From Alphaproteobacteria bacterium (lineage in GTDB: Bacteria > Pseudomonadota > Alphaproteobacteria > Caulobacterales > Hyphomonadaceae), in contig JAHJSB010000037.1 in NCBI GenBank assembly GCA_018830285.1, forward strand, positions 1 through 51,802: a stretch of DNA of 51,802 nucleotides, read 5' to 3'. A program made the position numbers and the translations under genes. Below are positions 8,026 through 17,423 of this stretch, in pieces; the first letter of the stretch is position 1, and each line of letters starts with the position of its first letter. The notes beneath the pieces were generated by a model. That model did no database searches. It was not told where the DNA came from and saw nothing but the letters and a program-made list of their open reading frames with translations.

Positions 8026-9773
8026 GCGCGGGCCGTGAACCGGGCCCGCAGTTCCGGCTTCAGGATCTTGCCGTTTGCATTGCGCGGCAGCGGCTCGTCC
8101 TGGAACTGGATCTCGACCGGCACCTTGAACGAGGCAAGGAGATTCGCGACGTGGGCACGCAACTCGTCCTGCGACACGGTCTTGCCGGGCTTGAGCTGAA
8201 CCACAGCGCCAACCTCTTCGCCGAGGATCTTGTGCGGAATGCCGACAACGGCCGCATCCATCACCGCCGGATGGTCGTAGAGGGCGCTCTCGACTTCGAT
8301 ACAATAGATGTTCTCGCCGCCACGGATCAGCATGTCCTTGGCCCGGTCGACCAGGAAGAGGAAGCCTTCCTCGTCAATGCGCGCAAGGTCACCCGTCACC
8401 ACCCAGCCATTGCGGAAGGTTTCGGCGGTCGCTTCGGGCCGGTTCCAGTAGCGCTTGCAGTTGGATGGGCTCTTGCACCACAATTCACCGACTTCGCCCT
8501 TTGGCAGGACGTTGCCATCCGGATCGCAGATCTTGAGCTCCACTGCGCTCGGCGGCGCGCCGGCGCTGTTGGGCCGGTTGACATAATCCTCGCCGATATT
8601 CAGCGTGGCCGTGGCGCAGGTCTCCGTCATGCCCCAGCCATTGCCGGGGGCCGCGTCCGGGAAGCGCTTCTTGATCGTTGACACCAGCTCCGGCGCAGAC
8701 GGCGCGCCGCCATAGGAAATCGCCTTGATCGTCGACAGGTCATATTTGTCCCGGTCCGGATGTTCCAGCAGCTGCCAGGCAATCGCCGGCACGCCGCCAA
8801 CGGACGTGATTTTTTCGCGTTCGATGATCGGCAGCGCTTCGCCGGCATCCCACTTGTACATGGAGACAATCTTGTCACCGCGCATCAGAGACGGGATAAG
8901 GATCGCGAAAGCGCCCGTGGCGTGGAAGAAGGGAATGGCGAGCAGCGTACCGCCCTGCTCGTTCGGATCCGGCTCGGGGATCGTTTCGCCGCGGCGCAGT
9001 AACATCCGCGCCTGGCAGGTCGAAGAGTTGAACATGTTCGAGATCACGGCGCGGTGTGAGGCCAGCGCGCCTTTGGGCTTCCCGGTCGTGCCCGACGTGT
9101 ACATGATCGTAGCATCGTCGTCCGGCAGTAGTTCAACATCCGGCAGCCCGATGTCCTTCAGATTGGCCCAGCTATTCGCTTCACCGATATATTGCTCGAG
9201 GCTGGCAATGCGCGGGTCGTTGTGTTCCTCGCCCTTGTCGCGGGCGATGACGATATGTTCGAGATCCGGCAGGTCTTTCAAATGGTCGCGCAGGCGCTCG
9301 AAAATCTGGCCGTCGACAACCGCCAGCTTCACGCCGGCAAATGACAGGCCATATTCCAGTTCTTCACCTGTCCACCAGGAATTCATCGGCGTCGCGATGG
9401 CGCCAAGGCTCGACGCAGCAAAGAAGGCCACCGGCCATTGCGGATAGTTGCGCATGATGATCGCAACGCGGTCGCCCTTCTTGATCCCATAAGTGTCGCG
9501 CAGCACGGCAGCGAAATTCTGCACCGCGAGCATCAACGCCTTGAACGTCACGCGCTCGTCTTCGTATATGATGTAATCGCGCTCGGGCCAGGTCGTCGCC
9601 GCCATTTCCAGGATCGACCGGATGGTCGGCGGCGCGTTGGCATAGAGTTTCATCTTCACGCCATCGATTTCACCGTCCACCAGTTCCAGCGGTGAACCAG
9701 GGCCTGCCAGGGCAGCATTGGCGTCAGCAATCGAGATGACGGGCCATGTCGGTGCGGCGGTGTCAGCGGGCAT
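8022..9773 (-). CDS. AMP-dependent acyl-CoA ligase
   Basis: This 583-residue member of the ANL superfamily probably activates a fatty or other carboxylic acid to its CoA thioester with ATP. The P-loop motif is IMYTSGTTGKPKGAL and the A5 motif is NGWGMTET. The hinge region is TGDLARIDEEGFLFLVDRAKDML, followed by IRGGENIY. The C-terminal catalytic lysine lies in PRNANGKILKPELR. The length and the initial segment (KLYANAPPTIRSILE) fit long/medium-chain acyl-CoA synthetases. The substrate is not clear from sequence. It is the first gene of a coupled pair with the DUF938 gene. Confidence 0.9.
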   Translation of the reverse strand: MPADTAAPTWPVISIADANAALAGPGSPLELVDGEIDGVKMKLYANAPPTIRSILEMAATTWPERDYIIYEDERVTFKALMLAVQNFAAVLRDTYGIKKGDRVAIIMRNYPQWPVAFFAASSLGAIATPMNSWWTGEELEYGLSFAGVKLAVVDGQIFERLRDHLKDLPDLEHIVIARDKGEEHNDPRIASLEQYIGEANSWANLKDIGLPDVELLPDDDATIMYTSGTTGKPKGALASHRAVISNMFNSSTCQARMLLRRGETIPEPDPNEQGGTLLAIPFFHATGAFAILIPSLMRGDKIVSMYKWDAGEALPIIEREKITSVGGVPAIAWQLLEHPDRDKYDLSTIKAISYGGAPSAPELVSTIKKRFPDAAPGNGWGMTETCATATLNIGEDYVNRPNSAGAPPSAVELKICDPDGNVLPKGEVGELWCKSPSNCKRYWNRPEATAETFRNGWVVTGDLARIDEEGFLFLVDRAKDMLIRGGENIYCIEVESALYDHPAVMDAAVVGIPHKILGEEVGAVVQLKPGKTVSQDELRAHVANLLASFKVPVEIQFQDEPLPRNANGKILKPELRARFTARA

Positions 9774-9871
9774 TCGGTATCCTCCGGTGTTTTCTGATCT
9801 GATTTACAGAAACCACGCCCGATCCGGGGATAACAGTACCCTTGATGCGGAAAGGTGCATTTCACGACAAA

Positions 9872-9905
9872 AAAATGCCCCGGAGCCAAGGCAACGGGGC
9901 ATTTT
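9872..9905 (-). terminator. Terminator after lipoprotein gene (minus strand)
   Basis: The perfect 11-bp arms AAAATGCCCCG (9872-9882) and CGGGGCATTTT (9895-9905) form a hairpin. Read on the minus strand it is followed by a run of seven T. It ends the transcript of the lipoprotein gene that stops at 9928. Confidence 0.9.
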
Positions 9906-9927
9906 GAGGCAGGATGTCTCGGAAAAC

Positions 9928-10587
9928 CTATTTTCCGAAATCGCAGAAGCGCAGCGTGCGCACCGTGCCGTCGCGTTCCACGGCGTCATAGGCACGCCCG
10001 GTCAGTTCTTCGCCCTCGCACAGGTAGCCGATGTCATACATGGCGATCAGCGCTTCGTTGTCGGGGGCCAGGTCATTGGCGATCATCAGGTCGATGGCGT
10101 CCTCGTGCAGGCCCAGTTCCATGAGAAAATTGAACTTCTGGAGCTTGCTCGTTTCGGGCTGGGTCAGCTGGGTTTCGAGCGTGGTCGCCTTGCTGCGGGC
10201 CGAATCGAGCATCGGCATCGCCGCCGTGTACCAGGCTGTGTCACCATGGGCATTGACAATCTCCTGAAAGTCCTCGACCGCACCTAGCGTATCGAAGCCG
10301 CCCGGGCCGAAGCGAATTTCGCCGCGGCGGAACAATGCCTCGGCATACTCGTCCTTGCTCAATTCCGGGCTGCCGAGCAGCTGGGTCAGGCGGTCGTTTG
10401 CGGCCTGAGTGTTGCCAGCCTCGACGAGGCCCTCAACCGTCTGCATCGCCAGCTCAAACGCCGAGTCCGGGGCCGCCATTGCAACAGCGGAATCGCTGCC
10501 GCCGGGAACCTTGCCGGTATCGGGCGCCGAGGCGCAGGCCGCCAGCATGAGCGCCGAAGCGGCGGCGAAGAGAGAAGTGCGGATCAT
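9928..10587 (-). CDS. Lipoprotein with TPR-like helices, paralogue A
   Basis: This is a 219-residue predicted lipoprotein. The signal MIRTSLFAAASALMLAAC ends in a lipobox with C18. The rest is helical and repeat-like. LTQLLGSPELSKDEYAEALFRRGEIRF, then GAVEDFQEIV, look like one TPR pair. The C-terminal part carries GYLCEGEE and FCDFGK, giving a cysteine pair. I do not recognise a named family. The neighbouring gene at 10707 encodes a clear relative with the same layout and cysteines. The start at 10587 has a GGAG eight bases upstream. A strong terminator follows. The role is unknown, perhaps envelope assembly given the lipidation and TPR-like character. Confidence 0.75.
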   Translation of the reverse strand: MIRTSLFAAASALMLAACASAPDTGKVPGGSDSAVAMAAPDSAFELAMQTVEGLVEAGNTQAANDRLTQLLGSPELSKDEYAEALFRRGEIRFGPGGFDTLGAVEDFQEIVNAHGDTAWYTAAMPMLDSARSKATTLETQLTQPETSKLQKFNFLMELGLHEDAIDLMIANDLAPDNEALIAMYDIGYLCEGEELTGRAYDAVERDGTVRTLRFCDFGK

Positions 10588-10706
10588 CTGTTTGGCTCCA
10601 TCAGGAATTTTGTTTGGACAGTCGGTGATCTTCCCTAGCCGGGGAAGGAGTGCGCAGACAGGGCGGATTTGTGGAGAAAGTGTGTTTCCTTCGGTCAGCC
10701 CGATCT

Positions 10707-11315
10707 TCAGGCACCCGGACCGGTGCACCAATACAGGTTCTCAAGGTCAGGCCGGATATCGCCCAGCGTGTAGACGGGCGGGTTGGCGCCCTTTTCCCGG
10801 CACACATAGCCGGCCGCCACCAGCTTGACGATCTCGTCCGCGTTTGGGCTGAGGCCGGAATTGCGAAAGCGCGCCACGGCCGTTTCATGGTCGCCCAGGA
10901 CCCACATGCTGTCGAACCAGTTGGACAAGCTGAGCATGCGCTGGAGACCCGCCTCGATGGTCTCGACATCTGACCGGGCGAATTCCAGTTCTTCACTGGC
11001 GTTCGGCGCCAGCGAATGATCGGGCGCCAGTTTCAGCATGGCCTCGAAATCCTTGACCGCACCGCGGCGATCGTCGCCCGCCTGACGGCGCAGGCTGCCG
11101 CGCGCATACAGCACCTGCGCACGCTGGTCATCGGACAGGCTCGCATTCGACAACAGTTCGGACAGGGTCGCATCGGCGGCATAGGGATTGGGATCGGCCT
11201 TCGCGTGCGACATGGCGGTATCAAAGGCGGGGCCCATGCCCGCAGGCACCGTGGCGCAGGCTGCAAGCAGCGCAGCGAGGATCAACGCACACAAGGGAAT
11301 CATTCTGGAGGTCAT
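10707..11315 (-). CDS. Lipoprotein with TPR-like helices, paralogue B
   Basis: This is a 202-residue predicted lipoprotein. MTSRMIPLCALILAALLAAC gives a lipobox with C20. It shares a layout with the downstream neighbour: AFDTAM, then LSELLSNASLSDDQRAQVLYARGSL, GAVKDFEAML, an acidic helix, GDHETAVARF, SPNADEIVKLV and GYVCRE. It ends in a second cysteine (LYWC). The two genes look like a tandem duplication. The function is unknown. The start at 11315 gives the best signal peptide; an ATG at 11303 is also possible. It may be co-transcribed with paralogue A, 119 bases downstream. Confidence 0.7.
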   Translation of the reverse strand: MTSRMIPLCALILAALLAACATVPAGMGPAFDTAMSHAKADPNPYAADATLSELLSNASLSDDQRAQVLYARGSLRRQAGDDRRGAVKDFEAMLKLAPDHSLAPNASEELEFARSDVETIEAGLQRMLSLSNWFDSMWVLGDHETAVARFRNSGLSPNADEIVKLVAAGYVCREKGANPPVYTLGDIRPDLENLYWCTGPGA

Positions 11316-11364
11316 GCGGCGAATACTAGCGCGGGTCAGACTCGCCGAACAACTTGCATTTCCG

Positions 11365-13287
11365 TCATGCGCGGGCGAGCCGGTCGATTTCGGCAATGTC
11401 GCCGCGTCCGAGGGCCTCGATAGCGCGCGCTGCGATGTGCCGGGCCGTGAGGCAGGCCTCTTCGTACATGGCCTGCGGCGTATCATGGTTCTGGAACACG
11501 TCCGGTAGCGTCATCGGACGTATTTTGAGGCCCCGGTCGAGTGCGCCAACCTTGGCGAGATGCTCCAGCACGAAACTGCCAAAACCGCCGGTCGCGCCTT
11601 CTTCCAGGGTGATCAGCACTTCGTGGTCGCGGGCGAGCCGTTCGACGAGGCCTGCATCGAGCGGCTTGGCAAAGCGCGCATCGGCCACCGTTACTGACAG
11701 GCCTTGCGCCGACAGCATCTCGGCGGCCTTCAGCGCCTCCTGCAGGCGTGTGCCATAGGAGAGTAGCGCGATCGTCGTGCCTTCGCGCAGGATGCGGCCC
11801 TTGCCGATTTCGAGCGGTAACAGCACGTCGGGAATGTCGACGCCGGTGCCCTCGCCGCGCGGATAGCGGAAGGCGCTGGGCCCGTCATCGATCTGCGCAG
11901 CGGTCACGACCATGCGTGCGAGTTCGCACTCATCAGCGGCGGCCATGCAGATCATGCCCGGCAGCGCGCCGAGGAAACCGATATCGAAACTGCCCGCATG
12001 GGTCGGGCCATCGGCGCCGACAAGACCGGCGCGGTCAATCGCGAAGCGGACCGGCAGGCGCTGGATCGCCACGTCATGCACGACCTGGTCATAGCCGCGC
12101 TGGAGGAAGGTCGAGTAGATCGCCGCGAACGGGCGCATGCCGTCGGCTGCAAGGCCGGCCGCGAAGGTCACCGCATGCTGTTCGGCAATGCCGACATCGA
12201 AACTGCGGTCCGGGAAGGCCTTCTCGAAAAGGTCTGTGCTCGTACCTGACGGCATCGCAGCGCTGATCGCGCAAATCCTGTCGTCCGTCTCGGCCAGCTT
12301 CACAAGCGTCTGCCCGAAGACCTTCTGATAGGCAGGCGCGGACGGTTTGGCCTTGGCCTGTTCGCCAGTGATGACCGAGAATTTCGACACGCCGTGATAC
12401 TTGTCGGCGGAATTCTCGGCGTGGGTATAGCCCTTGCCCTTCTGGGTGACCGCGTGGATCAGGATCGGGCCTTCGCGCATCGCCTTCACGTTCTCGAGGA
12501 TCGGGATGAGCGTATCGAGGTCGTGGCCGTCAATCGGGCCGATATAGTAGAAGCCCAGCTCCTCGAACAAGGTTCCACCCATGGCGAATCCGCGCAGGTA
12601 TTCCTCGGCGCGCCGCGCAGGCGATTCCAGGCCGATCGGGCTGACGACTTTCTTGGCGATCCGGCGCAGGCCGCGATAGGGCCGCGAGGAGACGAGCTTG
12701 GACAGGTAATTGCTCATCGCGCCGACGGGCGGGGCAATCGACATGTCATTGTCATTGAGGATGACGATCAGGCGCGATTTGTCGGCGCCGGCATTGTTCA
12801 TCGCCTCATAGGCCATGCCGGCGGTCATCGCACCGTCGCCGATAACGCAGATGACATTGTTGTTCTTGCCCTGCAGGTCGCGCGACTTGGCAAAGCCGAA
12901 GCCCGCCGAAATGGAGGTCGAGGCATGCGCCGCGCCGAATGGATCGTATTCGCTCTCGTCGCGCTTGGTGAAGCCGGAGAGGCCGCCGCCCTGACGCAGG
13001 GTACGCATCTGGTCCCGGCGTCCGGTAAGAATCTTGTGTGGATAGCACTGGTGGCCGACGTCGAGGATCAGCTTGTCGGCGGGCGCGTCAAACACGGCAT
13101 GGATCGCCACAGTCAACTCAACCACGCCGAGACCGGAACCAAGATGCCCGCCGGTGACCGACACAACATCAATGACTTCCTCGCGCACTTCCTGCGCAAT
13201 CTGTTTCAATTCGGCACGCGAACGCCCTTTCAGGTCGTCGGGCGAATTGATCGCATCGAGGAGCCGGTTCGGGCTAAGCTTGGTCAT
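11365..13287 (-). CDS. dxs: 1-deoxy-D-xylulose-5-phosphate synthase
   Basis: This 640-residue thiamine-diphosphate enzyme condenses pyruvate with glyceraldehyde 3-phosphate, the entry step of the methylerythritol phosphate isoprenoid pathway. [15 protein letters not shown] and [15 protein letters not shown] are active-site segments. [18 protein letters not shown] is the ThDP-Mg motif, with the downstream N in LNDNDMSI. The transketolase-like half has [18 protein letters not shown] and the C-terminal domain ends the protein. The length matches the family. It is the last gene of a minus-strand xseB-ispA-dxs unit. Its product feeds the ispA product of the same operon. Confidence 0.97.
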   Translation of the reverse strand: MTKLSPNRLLDAINSPDDLKGRSRAELKQIAQEVREEVIDVVSVTGGHLGSGLGVVELTVAIHAVFDAPADKLILDVGHQCYPHKILTGRRDQMRTLRQGGGLSGFTKRDESEYDPFGAAHASTSISAGFGFAKSRDLQGKNNNVICVIGDGAMTAGMAYEAMNNAGADKSRLIVILNDNDMSIAPPVGAMSNYLSKLVSSRPYRGLRRIAKKVVSPIGLESPARRAEEYLRGFAMGGTLFEELGFYYIGPIDGHDLDTLIPILENVKAMREGPILIHAVTQKGKGYTHAENSADKYHGVSKFSVITGEQAKAKPSAPAYQKVFGQTLVKLAETDDRICAISAAMPSGTSTDLFEKAFPDRSFDVGIAEQHAVTFAAGLAADGMRPFAAIYSTFLQRGYDQVVHDVAIQRLPVRFAIDRAGLVGADGPTHAGSFDIGFLGALPGMICMAAADECELARMVVTAAQIDDGPSAFRYPRGEGTGVDIPDVLLPLEIGKGRILREGTTIALLSYGTRLQEALKAAEMLSAQGLSVTVADARFAKPLDAGLVERLARDHEVLITLEEGATGGFGSFVLEHLAKVGALDRGLKIRPMTLPDVFQNHDTPQAMYEEACLTARHIAARAIEALGRGDIAEIDRLARA

Positions 13288-13362
13288 CTATCCACGGACC
13301 CTTGAATAATCACTGGCTGCCCAGAGACAGCGCATTTGGGGTTATATTATGACTCGCCCTGT

Positions 13363-14259
13363 TTAACGGGTTCTATCCAATACAAAATCAACTGATTGCA
13401 GTAGAATATCGGCGCGATCACGAAATATGGCGAGGTGTTCTTTTGCCTGGGCGGCGAGAAGCCGCACACGCTGGCGGGCGCCATCAATGCCCAAGAGGGT
13501 CACAAAGTTCGCTTTTCCCGCGATTTCATCAGTGCGCAACGGCTTGCCAACCGCATTTTCGTCGCCTGTTGCATCGAGCAGGTCGTCGGCGATCTGGTAG
13601 GCCAGGCCAAGGTCATTAGAGAACCCGGCGAGCGCATTGCGCTCCGGTTCACGGGCGCCGCCGATAATGCCCGCCGCTTCAGTTGCGTAGGAAATCAGCG
13701 CGCCGGTCTTGAGGCGCTGCATCCGCGTGATGGTGTTGAGGTCTCGAGGACTGTCCTCTTCCAGCATGTCGATCATCTGGCCGCCAACCATGCCGCGCGC
13801 GCCTGCCGCATCTGCCAGCCGCTCGATCAGCATCGTCCGGACCGACGCGTCATCATGGGTCTCGCTGGACGCCAGAATCTTGAAGGCCAGCGTCAGCAGC
13901 GCGTCGCCTGCCAGAACGGCAGTCGACTCGTTGAACGCCTTGTGGACGGTGGGCTGGCCACGCCGGAAATCGTCATCATCCATGCACGGCAGATCATCAT
14001 GCACCATCGAATAGGTGTGCACACATTCGAGCGCCGCAGCCGTGCGCAATAGGCTCTTTTCCGGCGCATCGAACATCGAGCCGGTTTCCAGCAGGAAGAA
14101 GGGCCGCATGCGTTTGCCATTGGCAAGCGCGGCGTGGCGCATCGCCCGCATGAGGTTGGCCTCGGGGCCGCTGGCTGGCGGAATCAACTGGTCAAGCGCG
14201 ACGGTGACCTTGTCGGCAACCTCCTTCAGGCGCAGCTCGAATTCGGCGTCGTCCCCCAT
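13363..14259 (-). CDS. ispA: Polyprenyl (farnesyl/geranylgeranyl) diphosphate synthase
   Basis: This 298-residue trans-prenyltransferase joins isopentenyl diphosphate to allylic diphosphates. The first Asp-rich motif is DDLPCMDDDDFRRG and the second is DDLLDATGD, followed by KPLRTDEIAGKANFV. GKRMRPFF is the conserved IPP-binding Arg/Lys stretch. The length and the position between xseB and dxs point to farnesyl diphosphate synthase (IspA). The product chain length cannot be fixed from sequence alone. The ATG at 14259 is preferred over a TTG at 14280, which lies inside xseB. The gap to xseB is only 13 bases. Confidence 0.93.
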   Translation of the reverse strand: MGDDAEFELRLKEVADKVTVALDQLIPPASGPEANLMRAMRHAALANGKRMRPFFLLETGSMFDAPEKSLLRTAAALECVHTYSMVHDDLPCMDDDDFRRGQPTVHKAFNESTAVLAGDALLTLAFKILASSETHDDASVRTMLIERLADAAGARGMVGGQMIDMLEEDSPRDLNTITRMQRLKTGALISYATEAAGIIGGAREPERNALAGFSNDLGLAYQIADDLLDATGDENAVGKPLRTDEIAGKANFVTLLGIDGARQRVRLLAAQAKEHLAIFRDRADILLQSVDFVLDRTR

Positions 14260-14272
14260 ATGGCCAATGACC

Positions 14273-14518
14273 CTATTCAAAGCTCGCAGGCTCTGTCGTA
14301 ACGCCTCCGGCTCCCTGGACGATCTGCTCGACCTTCAGTTCTGCAGATTTCAACCGCGACTCGCAATGCGCCTTCAGGGATGCGCCGCGCTCGTAAATCG
14401 CGATGGATTTCTCCAGCTCGACTTCTCCGGCCTCAAGCTGTTTGACGATGCCTTCCAGCTCGGCCAGCGCTTCTTCGAAGCTCATCTTGTCGACCGGTTT
14501 TTCTTTCGCATCAGCCAT
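14273..14518 (-). CDS. xseB: Exodeoxyribonuclease VII small subunit
   Basis: This is the 81-residue small subunit of exonuclease VII, which degrades single-stranded DNA to oligonucleotides in complex with XseA. The segments FEEALAELEGIVKQLEAGEV, IAIYERGASLKAHCE and LKSAELKVEQI are diagnostic for the family. It is the first gene of the xseB-ispA-dxs arrangement common in proteobacteria. xseA is not in this window. Confidence 0.95.
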   Translation of the reverse strand: MADAKEKPVDKMSFEEALAELEGIVKQLEAGEVELEKSIAIYERGASLKAHCESRLKSAELKVEQIVQGAGGVTTEPASFE

Positions 14519-14589
14519 TCTGGTTCGCCCGTGTTTATTTGTGCGGCGACTCTAGAGCGCGCGCTTGGCGTCCACAACCTCTGAAACGA

Positions 14590-15198
14590 TTACTTGCCGC
14601 GGTATTCGTAGATGCGATGGCTCCAGTAGCTGTCGCCGCCATCATAGACGCATTTCCAGCCAAGTTTCTTGATTTCCGGACGCAACATACGGTTAAACCA
14701 GCCGTGCGCGGCCAGATAGACTTTCTGCTCTACAGATGCGGCGTGCAGTTTCTCCGCTGCCAGCGCCGCACGTATGCGCGCTTCCGAAACGCTCTCACCA
14801 TCCAGCGAGTGTCCGCTGAGCCAGGCGGCGCGGGCGAGAACGTTCCATGTCTTGGGCAGGTATTTCACGCCAGCGATCCGTGGCGGCGGCAGCGGCGCCT
14901 CGTTGAACACCGGGTCATGGATCGCATTCATGTGCGGCGCCGCACGGGCCGCTGTTTCCTGCGCGCGAATCCGCGCCGATGCGAAAACAAGCGTGGCATC
15001 CGCCACGAGGTCTTTCAGCATTTCAGGCGCAACCTGGTCATCACGCAGCGGGCTCTCTTCGTAGCGGTCCCACCAGTCCTTGTAATCGCGCCAGCCGAGC
15101 CGCGGACCAGCGGTCCTGTCGAGCTGCGGCCTGCCATGCCGCGACACCACGATCGGGCCGCGCCGGGTTCCTGTCGATGTCGTTTCTGGCATCGCCAT
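14590..15198 (-). CDS. Histidine phosphatase family protein
   Basis: This is a branch-1 histidine phosphatase of about 202 residues. The catalytic RHG motif lies in VVSRHGRPQLDR and the partner SARIRAQETA is the second conserved arginine region. The late catalytic His is in YLAAHGWFNR. The activity on a given substrate cannot be told. The protein lacks obvious transmembrane segments. The start is chosen at the ATG 15198 (MAMPETT); an ATG at 15192 is nearly equivalent. It sits upstream of xseB in the same direction, with a gap of 71 bases. Confidence 0.8.
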   Translation of the reverse strand: MAMPETTSTGTRRGPIVVSRHGRPQLDRTAGPRLGWRDYKDWWDRYEESPLRDDQVAPEMLKDLVADATLVFASARIRAQETAARAAPHMNAIHDPVFNEAPLPPPRIAGVKYLPKTWNVLARAAWLSGHSLDGESVSEARIRAALAAEKLHAASVEQKVYLAAHGWFNRMLRPEIKKLGWKCVYDGGDSYWSHRIYEYRGK

Positions 15199-15324
15199 AC
15201 AGCCTGTCTTCAAGCATTCACAGGGCCCCGCGAGCCCGGTCTGAAGACTGCCACTAGCGGTGTTGGCCGCATGCGGCAAGGCTCCAATCGCCCGCCTGCA
15301 CCGCATCCTGTTGAGGAATAAGAC

Positions 15325-16179
15325 CTAGAGTCCGCGCCAGACCCTTTTCTTGCAGGGTTCATCGTCTTCCAGTTTGCAGCGATAAAGCGACAGGATCACC
15401 GTCTCGGCCCGTCCGACAAGGTGGTCCATTGGCACAAACCCGACAGATGCCTCCGTTGCCCTGACGCTGAGGGGACAACCCACACGGTCAACCACGCCGT
15501 TCACCGGCGGGCAGTGGCCGGACAGGAAGCGGCTGTCCAGGGAATTGTCGCGATTGTCGCCCATCAGGAAAATGTGCCCCGCCGGAACGACGAACAGGAC
15601 CGTATTGTCGCCTGCATCGCCCTTTTCCTGCCGGTTCGTCAGCCAATGCTTGTCGCCATCGCTTTCGCGCCACTCATAGGCAGTTACCGCGCGGCTGCGG
15701 CCATGCGGCAGGTAACGGGCTGTCCGTATGAACTCGCTCTCGATCGGTGCGTCATTGATGTAGACGGTTTCGCCGATCATCTGGATGTGGTCGCCGGGCA
15801 GGCCGATCACACGCTTGATCATCACGCGCGCCGTATGCGGGTGCTCGAACACGACCACATCGCCGCGTTTCGGGTCGCGCGCGAAGATGCGTCCTGCCGG
15901 GATAGGCAGGTAGCGTCCGAGGCTGAACGGCAGCGAATAACGGTCATAGCCATAGGCAAACTTGGCCACCGCCACCCGGTCGCTGACCTGAAGTGTCGGC
16001 ACCATGCTTTCGGACGGGATCACCCGCTGCTCGTAGAGCAGGCCGGAAAAGAGCATGAAGATCGGCACGAAGACCGCGAGCGTGACGCCCCACTCGTGCA
16101 GCTCCCGCTTTACCTTGTCGGCGAAGGTCAGGTCTTCGTCGTCGGGATTTGAATCGGCCTTGTCGCCATCTCGTGCCAT
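15325..16179 (-). CDS. lepB: Signal peptidase I
   Basis: This is a 284-residue inner-membrane leader peptidase that cleaves signal peptides of exported proteins. One transmembrane helix (VTLAVFVPIFMLFSGLLY, about 32-49) precedes the catalytic serine S58 in PSESMVPTL. The lysine general base is K122 in VMIKRVIGLPGD. The final conserved box is MGDNRDNSLDSRF. Only one N-terminal helix is seen, with a cytosolic charged stretch before it. Many proteins in this window carry signal peptides that it would process, but no special link is implied. Confidence 0.96.
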   Translation of the reverse strand: MARDGDKADSNPDDEDLTFADKVKRELHEWGVTLAVFVPIFMLFSGLLYEQRVIPSESMVPTLQVSDRVAVAKFAYGYDRYSLPFSLGRYLPIPAGRIFARDPKRGDVVVFEHPHTARVMIKRVIGLPGDHIQMIGETVYINDAPIESEFIRTARYLPHGRSRAVTAYEWRESDGDKHWLTNRQEKGDAGDNTVLFVVPAGHIFLMGDNRDNSLDSRFLSGHCPPVNGVVDRVGCPLSVRATEASVGFVPMDHLVGRAETVILSLYRCKLEDDEPCKKRVWRGL

Positions 16180-16228
16180 CGCGGAGTCACCTGATCTATC
16201 TGCTGCCAGCCGACTTCTTAGACGAAAC

Positions 16229-16248
16229 CGCCTTCACATGCGAAGGCG
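16229..16248 (-). terminator. Weak hairpin between MBL gene and lepB
   Basis: A perfect 7-bp hairpin CGCCTTC (16229-16235) / GAAGGCG (16242-16248) lies in the 125-base gap. Read on the minus strand it is followed by GGTTTCGTC with only a short T stretch, so termination after the MBL gene is possible but not strong. Confidence 0.35.
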
Positions 16249-16304
16249 TAATCTGCCGACGCGCTGTAAAAGGCTATATCCGGCATGTATTGCAGCGATA
16301 TTGT

Positions 16305-17369
16305 TCAGGCCAGCTCGTAGCGCGAAACGCCGTCGTCACCGACAGCTGACACCACTTCGCCCCGGTGGACCATGCAATTGAGATGCGCGATGGCCTCACC
16401 CGTGGCCATGCCGACTTCGTCCGGCTGGATGGCGCGCCCGAACAAGCTGGTGAACGTGTCCATCACGGTCAGGGGCCCCTTCTGCATCCGCCCTTTCAGA
16501 CGCGACAGGCCTGTCTCGTGGCCGTCGATCAGGTGACGCAGCCGGGCATGTGCGCCGCGGAACGGCTCGTTATGCGCCGGCAGGACGAGCACGTCTTCCG
16601 GCAGGCGTTCCAGCAGCTTCTCGCAGCTGGTCATCCAGTCGAGCAGCGGATCAGCATCGGGCTCGGTCGGGTGAACCGACACGTTTGACGAAATACGTGG
16701 CAATATCTGGTCTCCCGAGATCAGCAGGTTCAGCGACGGGCAATAGAGACAGGCATGTTCGGGCGAATGGCCGTTGCCGGTGATGACTTCCCAGGCCTCG
16801 CCCGCCATTTCGAACGTGTCGCCGTCGGCCAGGCGGTGAAAGGCGTCCGGCATCTGGCTGACGCCGCGCCCAAACCCACCGAAGCGTTCCTTGTAATTGT
16901 CGATCTGGGCGTCGTTCCAGCCCGCGCGGCGGTAGAAATCGACCCCGGTCTTGGGTGCTTCGCGGCCCGTGTCCGACACCAGCATCCGGCAGGTGATGTA
17001 TTCCAGACGGCTCATCCAGAGGTCGGCGCCATATTTGTGGCAAAGCCAGCCAGCGCAGCCGACATGGTCGGGGTGCATATGCGTGACCATGACGCGCTTC
17101 AGCGGCTTGTCGGGCGTGATCCGGACCTCGATCAGGCTTTTCCAGGCTGTCCGCGTTTCCGGCAGCGGCAGGCCCGTGTCCACGATCGTCCAGCTGTCGC
17201 CATCATCAATCAGCCAGAGATTGATGAATTTGAGCGAAAAGGGCAGCGGCATGCTGACCCATTCGATTCCCGGAGCGACCTGAATCGTCTCTCCCAGCGC
17301 AGGCCGCACGTCGCCGTGCGGATAGTCGAGCTTGGGGCGCTTCAGGGGCTTGGTTTGAAATCCGTCCAT
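16305..17369 (-). CDS. MBL-fold metallo-hydrolase
   Basis: This is a 354-residue metallo-beta-lactamase-fold hydrolase, probably acting on a thioester or other labile bond. The metal motif HxHxDH is at H97, H99, D101 and H102 (THMHPDH). Later ligands fall in GNGHSPEHACLY and LISGDQIL. The N-terminal part (KLDYPHGDVRPALGETIQVAPG) and the long C-terminal winged-helix-like region (ETGLSRLKGRMQKGPLTVMD) resemble the subgroup of glyoxalase-II-like hydrolases found near fatty-acid genes. The substrate is unknown. It is monocistronic or follows the RluF-like gene, 55 bases away. Confidence 0.88.
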   Translation of the reverse strand: MDGFQTKPLKRPKLDYPHGDVRPALGETIQVAPGIEWVSMPLPFSLKFINLWLIDDGDSWTIVDTGLPLPETRTAWKSLIEVRITPDKPLKRVMVTHMHPDHVGCAGWLCHKYGADLWMSRLEYITCRMLVSDTGREAPKTGVDFYRRAGWNDAQIDNYKERFGGFGRGVSQMPDAFHRLADGDTFEMAGEAWEVITGNGHSPEHACLYCPSLNLLISGDQILPRISSNVSVHPTEPDADPLLDWMTSCEKLLERLPEDVLVLPAHNEPFRGAHARLRHLIDGHETGLSRLKGRMQKGPLTVMDTFTSLFGRAIQPDEVGMATGEAIAHLNCMVHRGEVVSAVGDDGVSRYELA

Positions 17370-17423
17370 GATGCAGCATATGCCAGAGTCGACACGCGTC
17401 GAGCCATCACGCCGGGTCAGCGC

